A stretch of 64,000 bases of DNA from the NCBI GenBank assembly GCA_001657395.1, contig LYSY01000009.1, forward strand, positions 124,001-188,000. The letters run 5' to 3'. Shown one piece after another: positions 18,937 through 27,758 of this stretch. The stretch comes from Rhodospirillales bacterium BBD 1991-14. GTDB lineage: Bacteria; Pseudomonadota; Alphaproteobacteria; Kiloniellales; Kiloniellaceae. The position numbers and the translations under genes are program-made. The number at the start of each line of letters is the position of its first letter. The first letter of the stretch is position 1. A model generated the notes under the pieces. It was not told the DNA's origin, did no database searches, and worked only from the letters and a program-made list of their open reading frames with translations.

Positions 18937-20634
18937 ATGTCGATGAAGGCCGTTCGATCGTTTGGGATCGCGCATCGCATATCGATGCTGATTGCGCTGT
19001 CTGCCCTTGGAATGGTGTTTGTTGCCGGCATCATGCTGGTTGATCTGCGCTCTTCGCTGGTGGACCAGAAGCGCAACGAGTTGCGCCAGCTCGTCGAAAG
19101 CGCTGTTGCCATCGCCGCGGCCTATCATCAGCGTGCCGAAGCCGGCGTGCTTACGGAGGAGGAGGCGCAACGCCTGGCGCTGACCGCGATCGGGGACATC
19201 CGCTACAACGGCAATGAGTACTTCTGGGTGAACGACCGGCAGTCGGTGATGATCATGCATGCCGTCAAGCCGGAACTGAACGGCAAGGACCTGAGCCAAC
19301 TGAAGGACAAGGCCGGTACCCAGATCTTCGTCGAATTCAACAAGGTCGTCAGCGCGCAGGGCGCCGGCTACGTGCGCTATCTCTGGCCCAAGGCGAACAG
19401 CGATGTGCCCGTCGACAAGGAGTCCTACGTCAAGGGCTTCGATCCCTGGGGATGGGTCATCGGCACCGGCGTTTACATCGACGATCTGGAGGCGATCTTC
19501 TGGCAGGAGGCCATGGTCGTCGCCGGTACCATCGCCGCTATCCTGGCCGGCATTGCCGTCATTTCCGTGTTCATCGCCCGCAGCATCACGCGCCCCATCG
19601 CCGGCATGGTCGGCAGCATGCGCGCGCTGGCGGCGGGCAATCTGGATGTCGAGGTTCCCGGTGCCGGGCGCCGTGACGAGATCGGCGAGATGGCCGATGC
19701 GGTGGAGGTTTTCCGCGGCAACGCCCAGGAACAGAAGCGCCTTGAGCAGGAGAACCGCGACGCCGCTGCCCGGTCGGAGGAAGAAAAGCGCGCGGCCATG
19801 CGCCAGCTTGCCGACGGCTTCGAGGCCAGTGTGAAGTCGGTTGTCGACTCCGTCTCGGCGACTGCCGGCACCATGCAGGGCACGGCACAGTCGATGTCCG
19901 CTGCCGCCGACCAGACCGAGGAACAGGCGCGTGCCGCCGCCACCGCTTCGGACGAAGCCTCGGGCAACGTCCAGACCGTGGCCTCGGCGGCGGAGGAGCT
20001 CTCTGCGTCGATCGAAGAGATCGGGCGCCAGGTCACCCGCTCGTCGCAGACGGCCAGCAAGGCGGTGGACGACGCGCGTGGAACCAACGGCAAGGTCGAG
20101 GGGCTGGTCGACGCCGCGCAGAAGATCGGCGAGGTCGTGAAGCTGATCTCCGACATTGCCGAACAGACCAACCTTCTGGCGCTCAACGCCACCATCGAGG
20201 CGGCCCGTGCCGGGGAGGCGGGCAAGGGCTTTGCCGTGGTCGCCAACGAGGTGAAGTCTCTGGCCACCCAGACCGCCAAGGCAACGGAGGAGATCTCCCA
20301 GCAGATCGGCGAGATCCAGACCGCGACCACCGATGCCGCCGCGGCCATCCGCTCCATCGGCGAGACGGTGGAGCAGATCAACGAGATCGCCGGGTCGATC
20401 TCCGCGGCGGTGGAGCAGCAGGGCGCGGCCACCCAGGAAATCGCGCGCAATGCCCAGCAGGCCTCGGCGGGCACGCAGCAGGTTGCCGGCAACGTGGCTT
20501 CGGTCACCCAGACCGCAGGGGAATCCGGCACGTCCGCCAGCGAGGTGCTGAGCGCTGCCGGCGAGCTGTCCTCCCAGTCGGATGCCCTGCGCCGCGAAGT
20601 CGAGCAGTTCATCGCCAAGGTGCGGGCGGCTTAG
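18937..20634 (+). CDS. Methyl-accepting chemotaxis protein with single Cache domain
   Basis: A 565-residue chemoreceptor. TM1 lies about residues 15-36; the periplasmic part carries a single-Cache-type domain ([42 protein letters not shown]); TM2 is at about 190-212, followed by HAMP and a long cytoplasmic coiled coil with the signalling hairpin [34 protein letters not shown]. The start ATG 18937 has GGGGA upstream; an upstream in-frame ATG lacks one. The ligand is unknown; the position beside hutH and mttB1 makes amino acids or methylated amines plausible. Confidence 0.93.
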   Translation: MSMKAVRSFGIAHRISMLIALSALGMVFVAGIMLVDLRSSLVDQKRNELRQLVESAVAIAAAYHQRAEAGVLTEEEAQRLALTAIGDIRYNGNEYFWVNDRQSVMIMHAVKPELNGKDLSQLKDKAGTQIFVEFNKVVSAQGAGYVRYLWPKANSDVPVDKESYVKGFDPWGWVIGTGVYIDDLEAIFWQEAMVVAGTIAAILAGIAVISVFIARSITRPIAGMVGSMRALAAGNLDVEVPGAGRRDEIGEMADAVEVFRGNAQEQKRLEQENRDAAARSEEEKRAAMRQLADGFEASVKSVVDSVSATAGTMQGTAQSMSAAADQTEEQARAAATASDEASGNVQTVASAAEELSASIEEIGRQVTRSSQTASKAVDDARGTNGKVEGLVDAAQKIGEVVKLISDIAEQTNLLALNATIEAARAGEAGKGFAVVANEVKSLATQTAKATEEISQQIGEIQTATTDAAAAIRSIGETVEQINEIAGSISAAVEQQGAATQEIARNAQQASAGTQQVAGNVASVTQTAGESGTSASEVLSAAGELSSQSDALRREVEQFIAKVRAA

Positions 20635-20667
20635 CCGGCAGCCCGGAGGCAAGTCCAATCTCTCAAG

Positions 20668-20700
20668 CGGGCCCCGGCTTTGCCGGGGCCCGTCCTGTTT
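20668..20700 (+). terminator. Rho-independent terminator after chemoreceptor
   Basis: Perfect 11-bp stem CGGGCCCCGGC / GCCGGGGCCCG with a TTT loop (20668-20692), then TCCTGTTT. It lies 34 bp after the chemoreceptor stop. Confidence 0.75.
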
Positions 20701-20826
20701 GGGGCTTCCGGCCTCCGCGACACTATCTGTCGGTTGGGGGACAGCGATTGTGCGGTGTCGCGCCAAGCTTGAGTCTATGCAAGCGGCCCTGGGGCCGTCG
20801 GAACGGCGGGAACGGACGGGTTCGGG

Positions 20827-22398
20827 ATGAGAGACAAGCGGCGGGCAGGGCCTGAGAACAAGCGGTCGGGTGGACGGCGCGGCGCAGCGCGGCGCAGGAT
20901 CGCTTCCGCCGAGCGCTCCTCGGCTGCCGTGGCGCCGGCCGGGCTCTCCGGTGGCGCCTACCGTCCTCTGCGGCAAGACGATGTGGAACGGATCGTCGGG
21001 GCGGCGATGGAGGTGCTGGAGCGCACGGGCATCGAAGTCCATCCCAGTCCCTGCCGCGAGGTTTTCCGGGCGGCCGGCTGCCGCGTCGACGACGATGCCA
21101 ACCGCGTCTTCATCGGTCACCAGCTTGTCGAGCGGGGCCTCGAGACTGCGGCCCGCAAGGTTCTCCTCGCCGGACGCAGCCCGCAGCACGATCTCGAACT
21201 GGGCGGGCAGAGGGTCTACATGGGCACCGGCGGCCAGGCGGTGAAGATCCTCGATCTCGACGGCACGGTCCGCGAGACCCGGCTGAGCGACAACTACGAC
21301 ATCGGCCGCCTCTGCGACACCCTGGAACACATCCATTTCTACATGCGCCCGGTGGTGCCGCGCGACCTGCCCAACGAGCAGATCGACATCAACCAGTTCT
21401 ACGCCTGCCTCGCAGCCACCGATAAGCACGTGATGGCCAACGCCTACCTGCCGCAGAAGGTGGCCGAGCAGCGCGCCATGGCGGAGATCCTGGCCGGCGG
21501 GGCCGAGGCGCTGGACCGCCGGCCCATCATCTCCTACAGCAACTGCTGGACCGTCAGCCCGCTGCGCTACGCGACGGAGACGGTGGAGATCCTCGATCAG
21601 ATCGTTGCGCAAGGTCTGCCGGTCGCCATCTCCTCGGCGCCCCAGGCCGGGGCGACCTCTCCCGCGGCGCTCGCCGGCACCCTGGTGCAGATCATTGCTG
21701 AGCAGCTCTCGGGCATCACCTATGTCAATCTCCTGAACCCCGGCCACCCGCTGATGATGGGCTGCGTGCCGGCCCAGGCCGACCTGCGCAGCGGCGCCTT
21801 CGTCGGCGGCTCGGCGGAGTTCGCGCTGCTCAATGCCGCCTGCGCCCAGATCGCCCAGCACCTGGAGATCCCGATCTACAACTCCTCCGGAATCTCGGAC
21901 TCCAAGGTCCCGGATGCACAAGCCGGTGCCGAGAAGGGTGTGACCGGCCTGGCGGCGGCTTTGGCGGGCTCCAACTACATTCACCACTCCGCCGGCTTTC
22001 TCGAGAGTCTGCTCACGGTCGCCTACGAGCAATACGTGATCGATAACGACGTCAACGGCGAGATCATGCGCATGCTGAAAGGCATCGAGGTGACGGAGGA
22101 GTCGCTCTCCATCGCTGTGATCGACGATGTCTGCAAGGGACCCGGGCATTTCCTGGGCCATGCCCAGACCCTGGCGCTGATGAACAGCGAGTATCTCTAT
22201 CCCAGCCTTCTGGACCGGGATAACCGCGACGACTGGGAGCAGAAGGGCGCCCGGGATATCCGCGAGGCGGCGCGCGAGAAGGCGCGCAAGGTGCTGGCGG
22301 AACACTGGCCGCAGCCCATTTCACCGGATCTGGATGCGGAACTGCGCCGGCGTTTCGAGATCGTCCTGCCGGCCCAGGCCATGCGCCCTGCCGCCTGA
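20827..22398 (+). CDS. MttB-family (non-pyrrolysine) trimethylamine/betaine:corrinoid methyltransferase, paralogue 1
   Basis: A 523-residue member of the MttB superfamily, which moves a methyl group from a quaternary or tertiary amine to a Co(I) corrinoid protein. The basic N-terminus (about 30 residues, with many Arg) precedes the conserved barrel: RQDDVERIVGAAMEVLERTGIEV, NLLNPGHPLMMGCVPAQADLRSGAFVGGSAEFALLNAACAQIAQHL, NSSGISDSKVPDAQAGAEKG, VCKGPGHFLGHAQTL. No in-frame amber codon interrupts it, so it is of the glycine-betaine (MtgB-like) rather than the pyrrolysine type. Substrate cannot be assigned from sequence. It is followed 44 bp later by ycgN and two more same-strand genes. Confidence 0.88.
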   Translation: MRDKRRAGPENKRSGGRRGAARRRIASAERSSAAVAPAGLSGGAYRPLRQDDVERIVGAAMEVLERTGIEVHPSPCREVFRAAGCRVDDDANRVFIGHQLVERGLETAARKVLLAGRSPQHDLELGGQRVYMGTGGQAVKILDLDGTVRETRLSDNYDIGRLCDTLEHIHFYMRPVVPRDLPNEQIDINQFYACLAATDKHVMANAYLPQKVAEQRAMAEILAGGAEALDRRPIISYSNCWTVSPLRYATETVEILDQIVAQGLPVAISSAPQAGATSPAALAGTLVQIIAEQLSGITYVNLLNPGHPLMMGCVPAQADLRSGAFVGGSAEFALLNAACAQIAQHLEIPIYNSSGISDSKVPDAQAGAEKGVTGLAAALAGSNYIHHSAGFLESLLTVAYEQYVIDNDVNGEIMRMLKGIEVTEESLSIAVIDDVCKGPGHFLGHAQTLALMNSEYLYPSLLDRDNRDDWEQKGARDIREAAREKARKVLAEHWPQPISPDLDAELRRRFEIVLPAQAMRPAA

Positions 22399-22442
22399 CG
22401 GCTGCGCTTGGAGGAGCAAGGCCGGCAGGCTAGTCTGCCGAC

Positions 22443-22907
22443 ATGGATCAGGTTCCGTTCTGGCAGCGCAAATCCCTTTCGGAGATGACCACCGCGGAGT
22501 GGGAAGCTCTCTGTGACGGCTGCGGGCGCTGCTGTCTGATCAAGCTGGAAGACCCGGATGACGGCGAGATCGTCCACACCGACGTCGCCTGCCATCTGTT
22601 GAACCTGGGAACCTGCCGCTGCGGCGACTATGCGAACCGCAAAGCGCGGGTACCGGACTGTGTCCAGCTTGCGCCGGAGAACATCGCCGGCCTGAACTTC
22701 ATGCCGCCGAGCTGCGCCTATCGCCGCCTCGCCGAAGGCCGGGACCTGGCGTGGTGGCATCCTCTGGTGTCGGGCGATCCCAATACGGTCCACGAAGCCG
22801 GGATCTCGGTGCGCGGCCGCGTGATCTCGGAGCGGCGGGTGGCCGATGCGGACCTGGAGGACCATATCGTCGACTGGCCGGGAGAAGAGGACGCTGTCGA
22901 ACCATGA
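22443..22907 (+). CDS. YcgN/UPF0260 Cys-rich metal-binding family protein
   Basis: A 154-residue UPF0260 (YkgJ-like) protein. Cys clusters are [12 protein letters not shown] near residue 27, [17 protein letters not shown] near 52-61, a Cys in VPDCVQL, and [21 protein letters not shown]. The family is thought to bind zinc or iron; its function is unproven. It lies 44 bp after mttB1 and its stop codon is inside a 14-bp tandem repeat shared with the next gene's start. Confidence 0.9.
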   Translation: MDQVPFWQRKSLSEMTTAEWEALCDGCGRCCLIKLEDPDDGEIVHTDVACHLLNLGTCRCGDYANRKARVPDCVQLAPENIAGLNFMPPSCAYRRLAEGRDLAWWHPLVSGDPNTVHEAGISVRGRVISERRVADADLEDHIVDWPGEEDAVEP

Positions 22908-22939
22908 CGCCCGAACCATGACACCTGAACCATGACGGG
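22898..22939. repeat. Three 14-bp tandem repeats, each with an ATG, at a gene junction
   Basis: Units at 22898-22911, 22912-22925 and 22926-22939 share (C/T)GAACCATGAC. The stop of the YcgN-type gene lies in the first unit and the start ATG (22932) of the Fe-S protein gene lies in the third. The ATGs at 22904 and 22918 are in other frames. Confidence 0.8.
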
Positions 22940-23633
22940 GCCGGCCCCGACACTCTCGGCGATCGCCGCGGCGGCGGAAGGGGCCGGCCTGCGTCTGCGG
23001 GGTGCCCTGGCCCCTGCGCCGGAAGATCAGGTGCCGCCGCAGCCGGACGGCCGCGCCAGCCGAACCCTCGTCCTGCTGGGCAACCTCGGTGGCAGCCTCT
23101 GGCCGGACTTCGCGGCGGCGCCCGAGTTCGCCGACGGCGGGCCGGATCCGATGAACCGCTGGTCGGCGCGGGTGGTCGGCAGCCTTGCCGAGCGGTTCAG
23201 GGGTCTGGCCCTGTTTCCCTTCGGTGGCCCGCCCTATCATCCGTTTCTGCGCTGGGCCCAGAAGGCGGAGGGCCTCAGGCCTTCGCCGCTGGGCATGCTG
23301 ATCCATCCGGTCTACGGCCTTTGGCATGCCTATCGCGGCGCCCTCGCCCTGGGCGAGGCCCTTGCCCTGCCGGATGAGCCACCGCCGGCGCATCCCTGTG
23401 AGGCCTGCGTGGAAAAGCCGTGCCTGTCGGCCTGCCCGGTGGACGCCTTATCCGAGTCCGGTTATGACGTTCCGGCTTGTGCCGATCATCTGCGCTCGGC
23501 GGCCGGCGCCGACTGTCTGACCGGTGGCTGCCTGGCCCGCCGCGCCTGCCCGGTTGGGCGCGAACATGTCTATGCGCCTCCGCAGGCGGCCTTTCACATG
23601 CGGGCTTTCGTGACGGCCCAGAATGCCTCTTAG
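22932..23633 (+). CDS. QueG/MMACHC-like ferredoxin-domain protein
   Basis: A 233-residue protein whose last third carries a ferredoxin-like Cys pattern: HPCEACVEKPCLSACPVDAL near residue 155, then CADHL, CLTGGCLARRACPVG. The N-terminal part resembles the substrate/cofactor half of epoxyqueuosine-reductase-like proteins (FPFGGPPYHPFLRWAQKAEG, SPLGMLIHPVYGLWHAYRGAL). QueG is itself a corrinoid Fe-S enzyme, so this protein may act in cobalamin chemistry; that is inference. It sits between YcgN and an amidotransferase, in the mttB1 gene string. Confidence 0.75.
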   Translation: MTGPAPTLSAIAAAAEGAGLRLRGALAPAPEDQVPPQPDGRASRTLVLLGNLGGSLWPDFAAAPEFADGGPDPMNRWSARVVGSLAERFRGLALFPFGGPPYHPFLRWAQKAEGLRPSPLGMLIHPVYGLWHAYRGALALGEALALPDEPPPAHPCEACVEKPCLSACPVDALSESGYDVPACADHLRSAAGADCLTGGCLARRACPVGREHVYAPPQAAFHMRAFVTAQNAS

Positions 23634-23677
23634 TCCACCCCTCAGCCCACCTCTCAGCCATTTGGGACGGAGCCTTG

Positions 23678-24367
23678 ATGAAACAGACTATTCTCTTGAT
23701 CGATCATCCCGTCGGCAAACGCGACGACCGGGCCTCGAAGATGCTGCAGGAGATGGGCTACGCAATCGAATGGTGCTCGCCGGGCAAGGGTGACAGCCTG
23801 CCGCCCTTGCAGGCGGACTATAAAGCCGCTGTTGTCTACGGCGGCGCGGAGAGTGTGAACGATGCGGAGAGCAAGGGTTACATCCGCTCCGAAATCGACT
23901 GGATAGGGGCCTGGGCCGAGAGCGGCCGCCCCTTTCTCGGCATCTGCCTGGGCGGCCAGATGCTGGCCCGCGCGCTGGGGGCGCCGGTGACGCGCCACGG
24001 CGACGGCATTCACGAGATCGGCTACGTCAGGATCGATCCGGCCCCGGCCTCGGACGGTTTCCTGGGCGAGGCGATGCACGTCTATCAGTGGCACAACGAG
24101 GGCTTCGAGCTGCCGTCCTCCGCCGAGCTGCTGGCCAGCGGCCCGGTGTTCCCCAACCAGGCCTTCCGCTATGGCGACAAGGCCTACGCGATCCAGTTCC
24201 ATCCCGAGGTCTCGGAAGCGGTCATGACGCGCTGGCTGCGCGATGCCGCGCACATGCTCGAGGAGCCCGGGGCGCACGCCAGGGACCGTCAGCTCGCCGA
24301 CGCGGCGCGCTACGACGAGCCGCTGGAGGCCTGGTTGCGCAACTTCCTGGAACGCTGGCTCGCCTGA
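23678..24367 (+). CDS. Class I glutamine amidotransferase-like protein
   Basis: A 229-residue stand-alone GATase1 domain. The nucleophile Cys is in PFLGICLGGQMLARALG near residue 92, and the His-x-Glu pair is in AIQFHPEVSEAV near residue 170, so the triad is complete. Such proteins act as hydrolases or transferases on glutamine or gamma-glutamyl compounds. I start at ATG 23678, where the Rossmann-like ILLIDHPVGKRDD begins; GGGACGGAG lies just upstream. It ends the mttB1-ycgN-FeS gene string. Confidence 0.88.
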   Translation: MKQTILLIDHPVGKRDDRASKMLQEMGYAIEWCSPGKGDSLPPLQADYKAAVVYGGAESVNDAESKGYIRSEIDWIGAWAESGRPFLGICLGGQMLARALGAPVTRHGDGIHEIGYVRIDPAPASDGFLGEAMHVYQWHNEGFELPSSAELLASGPVFPNQAFRYGDKAYAIQFHPEVSEAVMTRWLRDAAHMLEEPGAHARDRQLADAARYDEPLEAWLRNFLERWLA

Positions 24368-24420
24368 CGGGGTGGGCCAGAGGGGGGGCCAGACGGAGTG
24401 GGCCGGACGGGGCAGGCACT

Positions 24421-24681
24421 TCATTTCACCGCGATCAGGTGCCGCCCAGCGGCGCTGTCTTCCAGCGGACCGCTCCACCGCCGTCCCAGGCGTTGTGCGC
24501 CGGCAGCCAGGGCCAGCAGGCGCTGTCCGGCAAAGCGGCGCAGGCGGACCGCGGTCTTTGCGATGCGGCTCGGGCGGCGGGGCCGAACCGGCCGGAAGCG
24601 TGGCGCGAAGGGTTCGCTGATGCCGGGCGGTGGCAGGCTGCCGCCGGCGCGGGCGATGCTGTAGAAAAGAATCTCTGACAT
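24421..24681 (-). CDS. Small Arg-rich hypothetical protein
   Basis: An 86-residue protein, not recognised. It opens MSEILFYSIARAGGSLPPPG and has a basic, probably helical C-terminal half (RPRRPSRIAKTAVRLRRFAGQRLLALAAGAQRLGRR in two pieces). ATG 24681 has GAGG 7 nt upstream, which is good support for translation. It is divergent from the LysR gene, a common arrangement for a regulated target. Alternatively it could be a chance frame in GC-rich DNA. Confidence 0.5.
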   Translation of the reverse strand: MSEILFYSIARAGGSLPPPGISEPFAPRFRPVRPRRPSRIAKTAVRLRRFAGQRLLALAAGAQRLGRRWSGPLEDSAAGRHLIAVK

Positions 24682-24832
24682 AGTTTTCCTCATTCAAAGA
24701 ACGACCGAGGTTGGCCTCTGTCGAATTTGCATGCTTGAAATCGGCTTCTATCAATTAGAAATACGGAGTGATGCATAAGCGGCAACCGATGCTTTCTAAT
24801 GCAATGAATTAGGATTTCTTGGGTATAGAGCG

Positions 24833-25726
24833 ATGAAAGACCTGCCTCCTCTGAACGCCCTGCGGGCTTTTGAAGCCGGCGCCCGGCACCTCAGCTTCAC
24901 CAAGGCAGCCGCCGAACTGCACGTCACCCAGGCAGCCGTCAGTCACCAGGTGAAGGCTCTGGAAGAGCACCTCGGCTTCGCGCTTTTCCGACGGCTGACC
25001 CGCAAGCTGGTGCTGACCGAACAGGGACGGGTTCTCCATCCGGTCGTCCGGGACGCTTTTGCCCGCATCTCCGAAACCGCGGCGCGGCTGAAAAACGACG
25101 GTGCGGAAAGCCGCACCCTGACCGTCTCGATCACGCCGGCTTTCGGCGCCAAGTGGCTGATCTATCACCTGCCGCGGTTCTGGGAGCAGTACCCGGAAAT
25201 CGACGTGCGCGTGCACCACTCCATTCAGACCGTCGACCTGCATCAGGACGACGTAGACATCGCCGTGCGCTTCGGCGCCGGCAAGTGGGATGGCATGGTC
25301 TCCGAGTTTCTGCTGCGCGTGGACTATGTGCCCGTCTGCAGCCCGGGCCTGCTGGAGGGCGACAGGCCGCTTCGGCGGCCCCAAGACCTGCGCCATCACA
25401 CTCTGCTGCACGAGGACGATCACAGCGGCTGGGTCCAGTGGCTTGCCGTTGCCGGTGTGGACGACATCGACGCGCGCCGCGGGCCGGTGATCGACGACGC
25501 CACGGTCATCCTCCATGCGGCGGCCGAAGGGAAGGGCGTGGCCCTGGGGCGCAGTTCGTTGATCGGCGAAGACCTGGCTGCGGGGCGTCTCGTGAAGCCC
25601 TTCGACCTCACGATGTCCAGCGACCTCGGTTATCACCTGGTCTATCTGCCCAGCGCTCTGGAGCGGCAGAAGGTGAAGGTCTTTCGCGACTTCCTGGTGG
25701 ATGCCGCCAGCGCCGACGAAAGCTAG
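24833..25726 (+). CDS. GcvA-like LysR-family transcriptional regulator
   Basis: A 297-residue LysR regulator with an N-terminal winged helix-turn-helix (LNALRAFEAGARHLSFTKAAAELHVTQAAVSHQVKALEEHLG split over residues 6-48) and a periplasmic-binding-like effector domain from about 92 (LTVSITPAFGAKWLIYHLPRF). The PPLNALRAFEAAAR opening is typical of the GcvA/AmpR subgroup. It is divergent from the small Arg-rich gene, with about 150 bp between. Target unknown. Confidence 0.92.
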   Translation: MKDLPPLNALRAFEAGARHLSFTKAAAELHVTQAAVSHQVKALEEHLGFALFRRLTRKLVLTEQGRVLHPVVRDAFARISETAARLKNDGAESRTLTVSITPAFGAKWLIYHLPRFWEQYPEIDVRVHHSIQTVDLHQDDVDIAVRFGAGKWDGMVSEFLLRVDYVPVCSPGLLEGDRPLRRPQDLRHHTLLHEDDHSGWVQWLAVAGVDDIDARRGPVIDDATVILHAAAEGKGVALGRSSLIGEDLAAGRLVKPFDLTMSSDLGYHLVYLPSALERQKVKVFRDFLVDAASADES

Positions 25727-26027
25727 CGCCGACGAAAGCCAGCGCAGGCGAAACCCAGGGCCGGCGAAACCTACGGCACAATTGACCTCCGCTCCGGACT
25801 CGTAACCAGTAGCCGACGACGGCTGCCGGGCATAGCGCGCTCCCCTGGCAAACGATGGTTCATCACTCGCCATAACGCCCAATCAAGAGGAGGGGCTGGG
25901 ACGCTGCACCTCCGTGTTTCATGTGAATGTCAGTCCACCGCGTCTGCTCCCTTGAGTGCATGAAGCGCTTGACATCCGCTGAGATGAGGTGACAAGCTTC
26001 CTTTGCATAATGTAAAGGAAGCATTTC
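25727..26027. other. Intergenic region with degenerate repeats and SD-masking hairpin
   Basis: 301 bp with no gene seen. Just after the LysR stop, 25727-25775 holds three imperfect copies of a GGCGAAACC/GACGAAAGCC motif. At the other end, 25996-26022 is a perfect 9-bp inverted repeat (GCTTCCTTT / AAAGGAAGC) with a 9-nt loop; its right arm contains the ribosome-binding site AAAGGAAG of the gene that starts at 26028. Confidence 0.7.
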
Positions 26028-26447
26028 ATGCCCACCTCTGCGCAGTCTCAGACAGTGGCGTCTATCGCCACTCTTCTCGGCGTCGCCTTTATCTGGATCT
26101 TTAGCCCTCCATTCTTCGTGACCGCCATCTTCATGGTCTTGTGTGTCGCGTGGTCGGCTTGGATTTTCATCTCGATTTTTCGGGGGACCGATGAGCTGAA
26201 ATCGGCGGGCGTAAGGTATGGCCTCGCGATGGCCAGCGGGGTCGGTGTTCCGCTGTCCCTAGCATTCGTCGCGCTCATGATCGCAACGCCGGGTGTTCAG
26301 GGCGCGATCACAAACATCGCGGCCCTCTCAAAAAGCGGTTTATCGCCGCCTGCGATTGGATTTGGACTGGGCGTAACGTTTACCGTTGTTGTGTTGTGCG
26401 CTGTGTTCGCCGCCGGCAACTGGGTGTGGTGGGTGTCCAAGCGGTAA
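26028..26447 (+). CDS. Small four-helix membrane protein, partner of HTH gene
   Basis: A 139-residue integral membrane protein of unknown function. Four hydrophobic segments lie at about residues 10-28, 30-50, 65-88 and 112-133. The ribosome-binding site AAGGAAG is inside a perfect 9-bp stem-loop. The next gene, 24 bp downstream, encodes a small XRE regulator; membrane protein plus small HTH protein is a recurrent two-gene module. Base composition is lower in GC (about half) than the neighbours, suggesting recent transfer. Confidence 0.75.
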   Translation: MPTSAQSQTVASIATLLGVAFIWIFSPPFFVTAIFMVLCVAWSAWIFISIFRGTDELKSAGVRYGLAMASGVGVPLSLAFVALMIATPGVQGAITNIAALSKSGLSPPAIGFGLGVTFTVVVLCAVFAAGNWVWWVSKR

Positions 26448-26471
26448 TGGGCACAGGCCTCTAAGACAAAG

Positions 26472-26666
26472 ATGAAAAACAGAATTCGAGTTTTGCGCGC
26501 CGAGCGACGCTGGACACAAGCCGATCTTGCCAGACAGCTTGGTGTTTCGAGGAACTCCGTGAATGCAATAGAGAACGGAAAATACGATCCTTCATTGCCG
26601 CTGGCGTTCAAAATCGCGCGGCTGTTTGATCAAACGGTTGAAGAGATCTTTGAGGACCAAGCCTGA
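26472..26666 (+). CDS. Small XRE-family HTH regulator (YozG-like)
   Basis: A 64-residue single-domain Cro/C1-type regulator: MKNRIRVLRAERRWTQADLA, then QLGVSRNSVNAIENGKYDPS with the recognition helix, and an ending DQTVEEIF(E)D as in the YozG/YgzD-like group. It lies 24 bp after the membrane-protein gene with the same low GC, and probably controls that operon. Confidence 0.88.
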   Translation: MKNRIRVLRAERRWTQADLARQLGVSRNSVNAIENGKYDPSLPLAFKIARLFDQTVEEIFEDQA

Positions 26667-26723
26667 CGAGGACCTGCGCTTCATCCGTGTTCGAGATACG
26701 CTGGCACCCAACGGGTCTGGAGC

Positions 26724-27521
26724 CTAATGCAGATGATCCCGGCTGGCCTGGGCCGTTGCGTCCGGCTGCCTGTCGCGCAGATCGTCGTCAAGATGGCGGG
26801 CGATCGCCGGACCGACGATCTCGAAGTAGAGCTTGCGCTTCATCGCTACGGCAAAGTCGGTGAAGTCGTCGGCGGTCAGCAGGAAACTGCCGGGACCGCC
26901 CACCACCCAAGCCTGGTAATAGGCCGTCAAGTCCGGCTCTTCGTTGAGGATCGCCAGCCCGTTGATGGTGATGCCGGCCTGATTGGCGATCGCACGCGCC
27001 ACGGCGGGGGATTCGCCTTCGTTGGCGCGGCCGTCGCCGGAGACGTCGATGACCCGGCGCTCGCCATGATAGGCGTTGTTTTCCAGCGCCAAGGTGGCCA
27101 CTGCGAGCGCGGTGCTCAAGGAGGTCGCGCCACCGCCGATCAGCCGTCCGCTTTGGCGCACGCGCCGGGCAAACAAGAGGGCATCTTTCGCGCTGGCAAT
27201 GTGGGTCCAGTTCAGGGCCATCGCGTGAGCCCCGTAGCTGGACCATTGCAGCAGACTGACCGCGATGCCGTTGGGCGCGGTTTCCTCGATGGCCTGGAGC
27301 ACGGCGGGGTCCTCGAAAGCACCGGCAATGCCCCCCATCTGCAGCACGAACTCGTCATCCGTGACACTGGAGGAAGAGTCAACTGCAAGCACCAGTTCCA
27401 GGTGGACAAGGCGGCGTTCCGTCGCTGAAGCCTCGCGCACCTCCGCCCATCCGGGCCGCAGTGCGAAAGACAGGAAGACAATCAGCGCCACCAAGGCGGC
27501 CCCAGGGAGTGACGACGGCAT
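26724..27521 (-). CDS. Exported VWA protein, DUF1194
   Basis: A 265-residue protein with an N-terminal signal peptide (hydrophobic residues 5-25, then AEVREA) and a von Willebrand A domain of the DUF1194 type. The MIDAS-like motif is LVLAVDSSSSV near residue 46, with GGATSLSTAL near 128 and VIDVSGDGRANEG near 168. Metal-dependent adhesion or protein binding in the periplasm is the likely general role; the partner is unknown. Confidence 0.85.
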   Translation of the reverse strand: MPSSLPGAALVALIVFLSFALRPGWAEVREASATERRLVHLELVLAVDSSSSVTDDEFVLQMGGIAGAFEDPAVLQAIEETAPNGIAVSLLQWSSYGAHAMALNWTHIASAKDALLFARRVRQSGRLIGGGATSLSTALAVATLALENNAYHGERRVIDVSGDGRANEGESPAVARAIANQAGITINGLAILNEEPDLTAYYQAWVVGGPGSFLLTADDFTDFAVAMKRKLYFEIVGPAIARHLDDDLRDRQPDATAQASRDHLH

Positions 27522-27700
27522 CCGTCCAGTCTAGCGGTTGATCATTGCCCCGGATAGCACAAGCGGTTCGTGCCTTTCCATGCCTTGTGTTCGCTCCTTG
27601 GCTTCGTGCCCCTGCCGGCGAACCGGCTTGTATTTGTCACAACTGGCGGAATCCGTTCATCGCTTTTAAACCGCAGCTCCGGCATAGTGCGGCGGTCAGG

Positions 27701-27743
27701 TCGGGCAGTGAGATATCGGGCAGTGAGATATCGGGCAGTGTGA
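27701..27743. repeat. 15-bp tandem repeat, 2.9 copies
   Basis: Unit TCGGGCAGTGAGATA at 27701-27715, repeated exactly at 27716-27730 and in part at 27731-27743. It ends 15 bp before the start of the exported protein gene at 27759, so it may sit in that gene's 5' leader. Confidence 0.85.
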
Positions 27744-27758
27744 TAGGGGTGAGGGCTT

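Noticed and set aside
18934-22305. 1123-codon minus-strand frame over the chemoreceptor and mttB1
   Set aside because: Shadow spanning two well-supported plus-strand genes and their intergenic terminator; no recognisable domains.
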